NCBI GenBank assembly: GCA_948467395.1
Contig: CAOKDX010000015.1
Coordinates: 1 to 64,000 of the forward strand
Length of the DNA: 64,000 nucleotides
DNA from: an uncultured Clostridia bacterium
GTDB taxonomy: Bacteria; Bacillota; Clostridia; Lachnospirales; Lachnospiraceae
Reading direction: 5' to 3'
In this document: positions 1-6,478 of the stretch, piece after piece
How positions within the stretch are numbered: position 1 is the first letter of the stretch
Layout: each line of letters opens with the position of its first letter
The notes under the pieces: generated by a model
Databases searched by the model: none
The model's input: the letters and a program-made list of their open reading frames with translations, nothing else
Told to the model about the DNA's origin: nothing
Program-made: the position numbers and the translations under genes

Positions 1-82
1 TTAAGGACAGTTCCGTATTGCGCAGATGGTGGTTGCACATGATCGTGAAGTCCTTCGTTTTTTCTACCCGGAATACAGCCAT
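1..82 (-). CDS. Replication-initiator-like protein of a conjugative element (N-terminus only)
   Basis: Only the first 27 codons are in the window; the gene runs off the left edge. The start ATG at 82 follows an AAAGGAGG site with normal spacing. The visible residues begin MAVFRVEKTKDFTIMCNHHL, which I recognise as the opening of the helix-turn-helix replication initiator (RepA-like, DUF6017-type) proteins common in Clostridia integrative conjugative elements; this family call rests on recall of the N-terminal motif and not on a full domain. It lies 30 bases downstream of the next minus-strand gene, so the two are probably one operon read leftwards, away from the tRNA-Leu gene. Confidence 0.55.
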   Translation of the reverse strand, partial: MAVFRVEKTKDFTIMCNHHLRNTELSL

Positions 83-112
83 TTCACAGCCTCCTTTCTC
101 CGGTTATTTCCG

Positions 113-634
113 TTACAAGGCGCGCTCCCTGTGGTCATAGTGGAGGTGCCCGCCTGAGACCTTCGCATGGTTTTTCAGTTTCACTTCGCCCCGTTCCTGG
201 CTGTCTAAGAATTTCTGATAGCCGGCATCTGTAAGGAACAGGCGCATCTTATCGCCCTTGTCACCGACAGGGGCATCATAAGACAGCACATCAAAGACAA
301 TCATGTGGCGTACTTCCGGGTCGAAGCGTTCCAGCGCCATGATGTCGTGCCCCTTCAATTTCTTCGCGCCGGATTTCTGCCTGGCCTCGGCAATTTTTTC
401 TCCAATCGTCCGGGCCGGGTAGGGCAGACGGTAATTCTTCTGTATATCCCGAACGATGTCCATACACTCGGTATCGGTCAGGCCCCGTAGCTTTGCCATC
501 AGATTTTCCGCTGCCTTCCGTTGTTCGGGATTCTTTGTGTACTGGGCGGTCATGTAAAGCTCGTTCAGGACTTTGAATTGATAGTCACCCTCAACCTGAA
601 AAAGCAGCCGTTTTTCCATTTCGTTTAATCCCAT
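113..634 (-). CDS. Conserved conjugative-element protein of unknown function
   Basis: This is a 173-residue soluble protein with no signal peptide or membrane segment. An upstream ATG at 676 exists in frame, but the ATG at 634 is preferred because an AAAGGAG site sits six bases before it. The sequence is charged and probably mostly helical in its first half, with a more beta-like C-terminal part ending in a His-rich tail (GGHLHYDHRERAL). I cannot assign a function. Its position just upstream of the RepA-like gene and just inside the tRNA-Leu boundary suggests it is the first gene of an integrated conjugative element. A minus-strand terminator-like hairpin lies upstream of it. Confidence 0.6.
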   Translation of the reverse strand: MGLNEMEKRLLFQVEGDYQFKVLNELYMTAQYTKNPEQRKAAENLMAKLRGLTDTECMDIVRDIQKNYRLPYPARTIGEKIAEARQKSGAKKLKGHDIMALERFDPEVRHMIVFDVLSYDAPVGDKGDKMRLFLTDAGYQKFLDSQERGEVKLKNHAKVSGGHLHYDHRERAL

Positions 635-663
635 GTGAATCTCCTTTCTTTTGAAAATGGGTA

Positions 664-705
664 CAAAAAAGGACATCCACCTAAATAGAAGATGAAATGT
701 CCTTT
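664..705 (-). terminator. Intrinsic terminator or leader hairpin, leftward
   Basis: A 9-bp perfect stem (AAAGGACAT paired with ATGTCCTTT) is followed on the minus strand by a run of six T. It sits 30 bases upstream of the start at 634, so it could stop transcription entering the element from the tRNA side or act as an attenuator in the leader of the element operon. Confidence 0.55.
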
Positions 706-815
706 GGCATATACGCTATTCAATTTTATGTACAAAGCAGTCTGCCGCTGTTACGCCGCTTTCTGCTGGTGTCTCTGTGTTACATTACCATCAGATAATG
801 GATGTGTGCAAAACG

Positions 816-851
816 GCGCAAAACCTGAACCACAACGGTTCGATTTTGCGC
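816..851 (-). other. Strong hairpin directly after tRNA-Leu
   Basis: GCGCAAAA pairs with TTTTGCGC and the stem continues inward through GAACC/GGTTC. It begins eight bases beyond the tRNA 3' end. It may terminate the tRNA transcript, although no long T run follows, or it may be part of an element attachment region, because it sits exactly between the element genes and the tRNA. Confidence 0.45.
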
Positions 852-858
852 CGCATAC

Positions 859-941
859 TGCGGATAACAGGACTTGAACCTGCACGGGGGTTGCCCACTA
901 GAACCTAAATCTAGCGCGTCTGCCAATTCCGCCATATCCGC
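859..941 (-). tRNA. tRNA-Leu (anticodon UAG)
   Basis: The 83-base gene reads leftwards. The acceptor stem GCGGATA pairs with TATCCGC, the anticodon stem-loop CTAGA-TTTAGGT-TCTAG gives anticodon TAG, a long variable arm typical of class II tRNAs is present, and the T arm carries GGTTCAAGTCC. The CCA end is not encoded. The 3' end faces the conjugative-element genes at 1-634, the usual geometry when a tRNA gene serves as the integration site. Confidence 0.95.
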
Positions 942-982
942 AGAAAAGAAGATAAAAACTGAATTCTTCTTATACCAGTGCT

Positions 983-1011
983 ATTATAGCAGAAGATTAT
1001 TATTTCTGCAA
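983..1011 (-). promoter_or_regulatory. Promoter of tRNA-Leu
   Basis: On the minus strand TTGCAG and TATAAT are separated by exactly 17 bases, 40 bases before the tRNA 5' end. This is a good housekeeping sigma-A match. Confidence 0.65.
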
Positions 1012-1019
1012 TGATTTTG

Positions 1020-1048
1020 TTGCCGAATCTGCCAAAGTCTGTTACAAT
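1020..1048 (+). promoter_or_regulatory. Promoter of the 41-residue membrane peptide
   Basis: TTGCCG and TACAAT are separated by 17 bases and lie about 55 bases before the start codon at 1105. The element is divergent from the tRNA-Leu promoter. Confidence 0.5.
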
Positions 1049-1104
1049 AGAGAACAGGCGGTGATACCGTCCATATTAAGGAAAATGGAAGGGAGGAGTC
1101 AGAG

Positions 1105-1230
1105 ATGAATATCATGACAGCGCTTGCAATGTTAGGAGGTTTCGTTATCATTGCAGTAATTATTGTAGTTGCCGTTGTGGCAGTGACTGTATCAGGAGCT
1201 TTTAATACAATAAAAGAGGATGAAATGTAG
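1105..1230 (+). CDS. 41-residue single-pass membrane peptide
   Basis: A short ORF starts at ATG 1105 behind a GGGAGG site and ends at TAG 1228-1230. The peptide is nearly all hydrophobic: residues 5-31 form one long membrane helix rich in Val, Ile and Ala, followed by a short polar tail (NTIKEDEM). It has its own promoter and a terminator-like hairpin downstream at 1305-1356, so it appears to be a separate transcription unit. No family is recognised. Its form resembles small regulatory membrane peptides, but nothing in the sequence shows a target. The spacing of promoter, RBS and terminator makes a chance ORF less likely. Confidence 0.6.
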   Translation: MNIMTALAMLGGFVIIAVIIVVAVVAVTVSGAFNTIKEDEM

Positions 1231-1304
1231 GAAACGAAGGGGTAGGATATGGGATTTTTGGGTATCCTGATCCTATGAGATAAAAACAGAATATAATAGG
1301 AATG

Positions 1305-1356
1305 ATGCCACCAAAGATAGTGAAGCGTATGCTTGGCTGTCAGGTGGTATTTTTTT
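1305..1356 (+). terminator. Intrinsic terminator
   Basis: ATGCCACC pairs with GGTGGTAT, a small inner AGC/GCT hairpin lies in the loop, and a seven-T run follows. It ends the unit containing the 41-residue peptide and lies just before the hydrolase gene. Confidence 0.6.
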
Positions 1357-1411
1357 GATTTCCCCGCAGCGGCCGGACCGTTGCCGGTTTGGGATAGAGA
1401 GGAGAATATTT

Positions 1412-2389
1412 ATGTGCACGGCAGCAACCTTGCAGACAAAGGATTTCTATTTTGGCAGGACCCTGGACTATGATTTTTCTTATGGGGACGAGGTGACGGT
1501 GACACCTAGAAACTACCCCTTTTGCTTTCGGTGTATGGGTACGATGAAGAAACATTTCGCCATGATCGGTATGGCGTATGTGGATCAGGATTATCCCCTT
1601 TATTATGATGCGGTAAATGAGAAAGGGCTCGGGATGGCGGGCTTGAACTTCGTGGGAAATGCCGTGTACGGGGAAATGGTGAGAAACAAGAATAATATCG
1701 CCCAGTTTGAATTTATTCCGTGGGTGCTTACCCAGTGCACCACTGTGAAGGAGGCCCGTCAGCTTCTGAAAAAGGTTAATCTCACCAATATACCTTTCAA
1801 CAAAGAACTCCCTCCGGCACAGCTTCACTGGATCATTGCGGATGCCCGGGAGGCTGTGACCGTGGAGTGCACGAAGGCGGGCTTGCAGGTCTATGACAAT
1901 CCGGTAGGGATACTGACGAATAACCCGCCCTTTGAGCAGCAGATATTTCAGCTAAATAATTATATGTCCCTGTCCCCCAGAGAACCACAGAACAATTTTT
2001 GCTCCACACTTTCTCTGAACACATACAGCAGGGGGATGGGGGCACTGGGACTGCCCGGTGATCTGTCCTCCGAATCCCGTTTTGTGCGGGCCGCCTTTAC
2101 GAGAATGAATTCTGTATGCACCGGGGATTCTGAAGAGGACAGCGTCAGTCAGTTCTTTCACATCCTCGGCGCGGTGGAACAGCAGAGGGGCTGCTGTGAA
2201 GTGGGCGATGGAAAGTATGAGGTTACCTTGTATACATCCTGCTGTAATGCCAGCCAGGGGATATATTACTATACCTCCTATGATAATCATCAGATCAGTG
2301 CAGTGGATATGAACAGGGAAGATCTGGAGGGCAATAAAATAGTGCGGTATCCGCTGATCCGTGGGGAACAGATCCGGTGGCAGAATTAG
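1412..2389 (+). CDS. Choloylglycine hydrolase family protein (probable bile salt hydrolase)
   Basis: The 325-residue protein belongs to the Ntn-hydrolases that cleave linear amides, including the glycine or taurine amide of conjugated bile salts. The ATG at 1412 is chosen because GGAG lies just upstream and the second residue must be the nucleophile: after Met removal Cys2 is N-terminal. Other family catalytic positions are visible: Arg16, Asp19, Asn79 (in AGLNF), Asn170 (in LTNNP) and Arg223 (in SSESRFVR). Length matches the usual 315-340 residues and there is no signal peptide, so it acts in the cytoplasm. Penicillin V acylases share this fold, so the substrate is inferred. It appears monocistronic. 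Confidence 0.85.
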   Translation: MCTAATLQTKDFYFGRTLDYDFSYGDEVTVTPRNYPFCFRCMGTMKKHFAMIGMAYVDQDYPLYYDAVNEKGLGMAGLNFVGNAVYGEMVRNKNNIAQFEFIPWVLTQCTTVKEARQLLKKVNLTNIPFNKELPPAQLHWIIADAREAVTVECTKAGLQVYDNPVGILTNNPPFEQQIFQLNNYMSLSPREPQNNFCSTLSLNTYSRGMGALGLPGDLSSESRFVRAAFTRMNSVCTGDSEEDSVSQFFHILGAVEQQRGCCEVGDGKYEVTLYTSCCNASQGIYYYTSYDNHQISAVDMNREDLEGNKIVRYPLIRGEQIRWQN

Positions 2390-2409
2390 CTCAATAGATC
2401 CATTGAGCT
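2388..2409 (+). terminator. Hairpin overlapping the hydrolase stop codon
   Basis: AGCTCAAT and ATTGAGCT form a perfect 8-bp stem starting inside the TAG stop. The following T content is weak, so termination may be inefficient. Confidence 0.45.
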
Positions 2410-2460
2410 AGTTCTGTAAAAATTTATTCTTTGTGCATTCTGCCGAAAAATATGCTAATT

Positions 2461-2489
2461 TTGCCAATGCCATTGTAATGTTTTATGAT
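2461..2489 (+). promoter_or_regulatory. Candidate promoter of the 136-residue protein gene
   Basis: TTGCCA and TATGAT are separated by 17 bases in an AT-rich stretch, about 125 bases before the start at 2615. The rest of the 2410-2614 gap shows no other recognisable feature. Confidence 0.4.
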
Positions 2490-2614
2490 CTATGGTAAAT
2501 TTAGTAAAAATTGATTACTTTCATGTTGGAAAACATTGAGATTGAGAGAGGAGTATGGGAATGCGAAGGAGAGTATTAAGTGTGATGCTTTCAACAAAAT
2601 AGGGGGAGCATGTC

Positions 2615-3025
2615 ATGATTGAGAAGAAAAAAATTATCATCCTCATCCTTGTTGCTGCCGCAGGGATAGGAATTTATTATATGCGGCACCGGACATTGGC
2701 AAATGTGATTGGGTGGCGTATGATGAATCCGGACGAAATTATAATAACAAATGGGAGTACAGGGGAAACCTATCAAGTTGACGAGGAAGAATTGTTACAG
2801 GCATTCAGGGACACTAGAATAATACGAAGCGAAAGAATACCTCCATACGAAGGATATGTAAGATGTATTGCTTTAGTGAAAGGAAAATGGGATAAAGTTA
2901 AACAAATTTGTCCCTGGAAGAAGGATGCGTTTCGAATTAACAACCGTGTGTATTATGTAGATAGCGAAGACGCGGCGAGAATTAGGAAAATCATTCAATA
3001 TCCGGAAGAGCTTTTTGACTCGTAG
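2615..3025 (+). CDS. Membrane-anchored protein of unknown function
   Basis: This 136-residue protein starts with a short basic stretch (IEKKK) and one hydrophobic helix at about residues 6-23, without a lipobox or clear cleavage site, so it is probably anchored with the remainder outside the cell. The outer domain (about 40-136) is mixed alpha/beta and contains no motif I recognise; it has two cysteines (residues about 84 and 99) that could pair. The start is supported by a GGGGGAG site. A strong terminator follows, making it a single-gene unit. Its base composition is more AT-rich than its neighbours, which could mean late acquisition. Confidence 0.6.
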   Translation: MIEKKKIIILILVAAAGIGIYYMRHRTLANVIGWRMMNPDEIIITNGSTGETYQVDEEELLQAFRDTRIIRSERIPPYEGYVRCIALVKGKWDKVKQICPWKKDAFRINNRVYYVDSEDAARIRKIIQYPEELFDS

Positions 3026-3072
3026 AACAATGGGCAATATTCTTATTGTCTATGGAATCGGTACGTGAAGAG

Positions 3073-3112
3073 CCGGCATACATTTGAGTAATCTATGTAT
3101 GCCGGTTTTTTT
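3073..3112 (+). terminator. Intrinsic terminator
   Basis: CCGGCATACAT and ATGTATGCCGG form a perfect 11-bp stem followed by seven or more T. Confidence 0.9.
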
Positions 3113-3128
3113 CATGCGGTTATTTTAC

Positions 3129-3157
3129 TTGACATAGCCGTCAGCCTGTGGTATTCT
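3129..3157 (+). promoter_or_regulatory. Promoter of the PadR operon
   Basis: A consensus TTGACA is followed by a 17-base spacer and TATTCT. It drives the three-gene PadR/HAAS/DUF4097 operon. Confidence 0.8.
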
Positions 3158-3166
3158 TACTACATC

Positions 3167-3188
3167 AGACGTACTACGATAGACGTAG
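3167..3188 (+). promoter_or_regulatory. Putative PadR operator
   Basis: Just downstream of the -10 box, CTACG and CGTAG form an inverted repeat at 3174-3188, overlapping two direct copies of AGACGTA spaced 14 bases apart (3167 and 3181). The position near the transcription start fits autorepression by the PadR protein encoded next. No binding data are available. Confidence 0.5.
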
Positions 3189-3230
3189 CAACGACAGATG
3201 GAGTTCAAAGAAGAAAGGAGGATAACTGCT

Positions 3231-3587
3231 ATGAACAGTATTAGCAGTGATGTGATCCGTGGTTACAATGATACCATGATCCTGTTCCTTCTCTTACAGA
3301 ATCCCTCTTATGGATATGAGATTTCAAAGCAGATCAGAGAGCTTTCTGCGGAGAAATACATTATCAAAGAAACTACCCTGTATTCGGCATTTACCCGGAT
3401 GGAGAAAAACGGATATGTGGAATCTTTCTCCGCAGAGGGGACGGGGACCGGCAAACGGCGGACATATTACCAGATTACGGATCATGGACGCCGGTATTAC
3501 AGGGAAAAGTGTGAAGAGTGGAATCTGACGAAAGAAGTGGTAGAACATTTCATTATGAAAGAGGGGGATAAGGATGGAGACGATTAA
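3231..3587 (+). CDS. PadR-family transcriptional regulator
   Basis: The 118-residue protein has the PadR winged helix: an N-terminal helix (VIRGYNDTMILFLLLQ), the PSYGYEISKQI helix, a recognition helix (TLYSAFTRMEKNGYV) and the wing GKRRTYYQITDHGRRY. The ATG at 3231 is used because AAAGGAGG precedes it; an in-frame ATG at 3198 has no such site. It is the first gene of an operon and overlaps the next gene by 14 bases. PadR proteins of this small type commonly repress the membrane proteins encoded beside them and are released by envelope stress or a ligand; that role here is inferred. Confidence 0.9.
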   Translation: MNSISSDVIRGYNDTMILFLLLQNPSYGYEISKQIRELSAEKYIIKETTLYSAFTRMEKNGYVESFSAEGTGTGKRRTYYQITDHGRRYYREKCEEWNLTKEVVEHFIMKEGDKDGDD

Positions 3588-4590
3588 ACAGTATTTGGAA
3601 ACAATGTTTGCCAGTCTGCCGGATACGCCGGAAGTACAGAGGGCAAAGGAAGAACTGCTGCAGATGATGGAGGATAAGTACAATGAACTGCTGGCAGAGG
3701 GCAAAAGTGACAATGAGGCAGTGGGCACGGTTATCGCAGAATTTGGCAATCTGGACGAGATTGCAGAGGAGCTGGGAATCCGCGGCGTGATGAGCGGAGA
3801 GGGGGGCAATGCAAAGTCAGGACGGCGTGTGACGGCAGAGGAAGCCGAACAGTATCTGGCGGATAAGAAGAAGGATGCCTTTAAGACAGCCCTGGGTGTG
3901 CTTCTCTGTATTTGGAGTGTCATCGGCCCTATCATGACAGAGGTACTGATCAGTGCACGGGGACTGGCAGGAGGGGATGCCATAGGCGTTTCCGCCTTTA
4001 TGGGAATGATCGCCGTGGGGGTGTGCCTGTTTGTGTACTCCTCGATGATAATGAAGAAGTGGTCTTTCATAAAGAAAGAGTCCTGTTTTCTGGATTTCCC
4101 TGCCAGGCAGAAGATAGCTGACAAAAAAGAACAGTTTCGGGTATCCCATGCCATGTCCATGACCATCGGCATCGTTCTCTGTATTGTCAGCTTCGTGCCA
4201 GCGGTAATAATGAGCGAGGTGGATGAGCTGCTGCAGGGTGTAAACGATGTGATTGACATGGATGCACTTGGTGGAGCATTTCTGTTTGTGTTTGTGGGGA
4301 TCGGCGTCTTTCTGATCGTCTATTCCAGCATTGTGAATGGCAGCTTTGAAGACCTGCTGGGCAAAAATTTTGGCGCAGGGAAATACAGGAGAACTTCCTC
4401 TGTTAAAGACAGATATATCTCGCCGGGAGCAGAGATTGTTATGAATGTGTACTGGTATACGGTTACCTGCATTTACATGATATGGAGTTTCCTGACCTTT
4501 AGCTGGCATTTCACATGGATTATTTGGCCGGTGGCAGGGGTGATATACGGGGGATTGTCAAAAGTACTGAGAGTGGAGGAGGATGACTGA
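3574..4590 (+). CDS. HAAS-domain (permease prefix) membrane protein
   Basis: The 338-residue protein begins with a soluble helical domain (about 1-75) of the HAAS/DUF1700 type, containing the pattern of paired helices with EFGNLDEIAEELG. Membrane helices follow at about residues 108-130, 140-160, 195-215, 230-255 and 290-320. The family usually lies directly behind a PadR regulator and senses or is controlled by it. Here the start overlaps the padR end and its own TGA overlaps the next ATG (TGATGA), showing translational coupling across the operon. Exact function is unknown. Confidence 0.8.
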   Translation: METIKQYLETMFASLPDTPEVQRAKEELLQMMEDKYNELLAEGKSDNEAVGTVIAEFGNLDEIAEELGIRGVMSGEGGNAKSGRRVTAEEAEQYLADKKKDAFKTALGVLLCIWSVIGPIMTEVLISARGLAGGDAIGVSAFMGMIAVGVCLFVYSSMIMKKWSFIKKESCFLDFPARQKIADKKEQFRVSHAMSMTIGIVLCIVSFVPAVIMSEVDELLQGVNDVIDMDALGGAFLFVFVGIGVFLIVYSSIVNGSFEDLLGKNFGAGKYRRTSSVKDRYISPGAEIVMNVYWYTVTCIYMIWSFLTFSWHFTWIIWPVAGVIYGGLSKVLRVEEDD

Positions 4591-5357
4591 TGAAAAAAAT
4601 ATATATCTTTGTGCTGTCTGCGGTAACCGTTTTCTGTGTAATCCTGGGGACCCTGGTGCATGTAGGGGGGTGGCTGGATCTGGGGATCTTTTCCTTCGGC
4701 GGGGCTTCCGGCAGCAAGGAATATTCAGAGGACCAGCCGGGATTTGGCTCTCTGGAGATTGATGCGGATGTAATGAGCGTCACGATTCAGAAAGGCGAAA
4801 GTTATCATATCAGCTATAAGGCATCGGAAAACCTGATCCCGAAAATGGAACGGAGGGGGGAAACTCTGGTGGTTACACAGCCATCCACCCGAAAGTTCTG
4901 GAAAAATATTTTTGGAAATCAAAAATGTGAGATGACGATAACGATTCCGGAAGGGCAAGTGCTCAGCAGCGCCAAATTTGATTTTGACGTGGGGAACCTC
5001 ATCGTTTCGGATCTGTCGGCAGAGCAGACGAAAATATCTTCCGATGTCGGTAATGTGGAGATGACCTCATGCCGCGGGAACCGTCTTGAGGCAGAATCGG
5101 ATGTGGGAAATATTGAGATTCGTTCCAGTGAGTTTAAGGATACACAGATTGACACGGATGTGGGAAATGTTTATTTTTCGGCAGCAGGAAGCTTTTCCGA
5201 ATACGATGTCTCACTGGCCACAGATATTGGAAAGGTCACCGTGGACGGAAATAAATGCAAGAGAAACTTCAGCCAGACGGCATCGGACGCATCCGGTGGA
5301 CGCCGCCTGACTGTGGAAACAGATACTGGTAATATCGAGATAACTACGTCAAAATAA
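4590..5357 (+). CDS. DUF4097-family beta-repeat surface protein
   Basis: A 255-residue protein with an N-terminal membrane helix (about 4-25) and an external domain built of a repeating beta motif. The motif S/T-D-V/T-G-N-[VI] recurs about every 20 residues from residue 135 to the end (DVGNLIV, DVGNVEM, DVGNIEI, DVGNVYF, DIGKVTV, DTGNIEI), typical of the putative adhesin DUF4097 fold. It is the third gene of the PadR operon and overlaps the HAAS gene by one base. DUF4097 proteins with PadR/HAAS partners are widespread in Firmicutes and are linked to envelope stress, but the ligand is not known. Confidence 0.85.
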   Translation: MKKIYIFVLSAVTVFCVILGTLVHVGGWLDLGIFSFGGASGSKEYSEDQPGFGSLEIDADVMSVTIQKGESYHISYKASENLIPKMERRGETLVVTQPSTRKFWKNIFGNQKCEMTITIPEGQVLSSAKFDFDVGNLIVSDLSAEQTKISSDVGNVEMTSCRGNRLEAESDVGNIEIRSSEFKDTQIDTDVGNVYFSAAGSFSEYDVSLATDIGKVTVDGNKCKRNFSQTASDASGGRRLTVETDTGNIEITTSK

Positions 5358-5368
5358 CGAAGGCAGAG

Positions 5369-6319
5369 CTATCTGGCGATAAAACAGCACCATTCCTTCA
5401 TATGTTCGATGTGCAGGATCTCGAATTCATTTTCTAACAGCTTCTCATATACCTCCGCCTCTTTTGTGTCGATGATACCGGAGGTGATATACAGGCCGCC
5501 CCTTTTCAGGTGCGGGCGGATAATGCCGGTAAGGGGCATGATCACATCGGCCAGTATATTGGCGATGATGATATCATGTTCCGCGCCGGCCTTTTTCCGG
5601 AACGGCGGATCGGAGATGAGATCACCGTGGGCCAGGGAGTATTGTTCCGGCGGGATATGATTGACCTCCATATTTTCCGCAGCCGTTTTCACTGCCATCT
5701 CGTCAATGTCTATGGAACAGGCATGTCCGGCCCCCAGCTTCAGGGCGGCGATGGACAGGATCCCGCTGCCGCAGCCCACATCCAACACGGAATCCCCCGG
5801 CCTTATATACTTGTCCAGCGCCTGTATACAGAGCCTGGTGGTTTCATGGGAACCGGTGCCAAAGGCGATGCCAGGATCGATCTCGATGAGGATGTCGTCG
5901 TCCCGCTCCTTTGTATACTCCTCCCAGGTTGGCTTGATCACAATATGGCTGGCGGCCCGGAAGGGCTTGAAAAATGTTTTCCAGTTATTGATCCAGTCTT
6001 TGTCCTCCGTCTCCGACAGGGAGACCGTTCCCTTTCCCACCTGGCAGAAATCCTTCGCCGCCCGCAGGATATCCTGCACCTGGAGGAATACCCGTTCCGG
6101 GTCGCATTGCTCCGGCGCCATATAGAAATTTACCTTCGCCGTGTTGTCATTCACCTCCGGATCCGGAAGGATGTCCACAAACATTTTCTTCTTGTCCTCC
6201 TCCGAGAGGGGGAGATGATCTTCTATTTCGATCCCCTCCACCCCGATCTCACCCAGCATATAGCTGAGCATATCCACCGCATCTACATGAGTGTCGATGG
6301 TAAAACGTATCCATTTCAT
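5369..6319 (-). CDS. prmA: Ribosomal protein L11 methyltransferase
   Basis: PrmA trimethylates ribosomal protein L11 using S-adenosylmethionine. The 316-residue length matches the family. The N-terminal substrate-binding domain (about 1-110) is followed by a Rossmann methyltransferase core: motif I VLDVGCGSGILSIAA at about 177-191, the preceding DPGIAFGTGSHETT loop typical of PrmA, and the NILADVI motif. The ATG at 6319 lies behind AAGGAG. It converges on the DUF4097 gene with 11 bases between stop codons and has its own promoter. In many Firmicutes prmA follows dnaJ; here it stands alone. Confidence 0.95.
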   Translation of the reverse strand: MKWIRFTIDTHVDAVDMLSYMLGEIGVEGIEIEDHLPLSEEDKKKMFVDILPDPEVNDNTAKVNFYMAPEQCDPERVFLQVQDILRAAKDFCQVGKGTVSLSETEDKDWINNWKTFFKPFRAASHIVIKPTWEEYTKERDDDILIEIDPGIAFGTGSHETTRLCIQALDKYIRPGDSVLDVGCGSGILSIAALKLGAGHACSIDIDEMAVKTAAENMEVNHIPPEQYSLAHGDLISDPPFRKKAGAEHDIIIANILADVIMPLTGIIRPHLKRGGLYITSGIIDTKEAEVYEKLLENEFEILHIEHMKEWCCFIAR

Positions 6320-6364
6320 AAATCCATATCTCCTTTGCCGGCCTGTCGGGCCTTTCTGTTTTAT

Positions 6365-6393
6365 ATTGTAAAGGGAAACAGGGAGAAAGTCAA
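6365..6393 (-). promoter_or_regulatory. Promoter of prmA
   Basis: On the minus strand TTGACT and TACAAT are 17 bases apart, 46 bases before the prmA start. It overlaps the intergenic region shared with the divergent recJ promoter. Confidence 0.7.
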
Positions 6394-6412
6394 TTTATTC
6401 ACAGCTCCTCAC

Positions 6413-6442
6413 TTGCAGAAGAGAGACGAGTCCTGTTATAAT
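6413..6442 (+). promoter_or_regulatory. Promoter of recJ
   Basis: TTGCAG and a perfect TATAAT are separated by 18 bases, 37 bases before the chosen recJ start. It is divergent from the prmA promoter. Confidence 0.6.
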
Positions 6443-6478
6443 AGAAAGAAAATAACTGACGGATGGAATGAGATCACC

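Noticed and set aside
5510..6478. N-terminal extension of recJ over prmA
   Set aside because: The extension is antisense to prmA, unlike any RecJ, and lies upstream of the promoter at 6413-6442.
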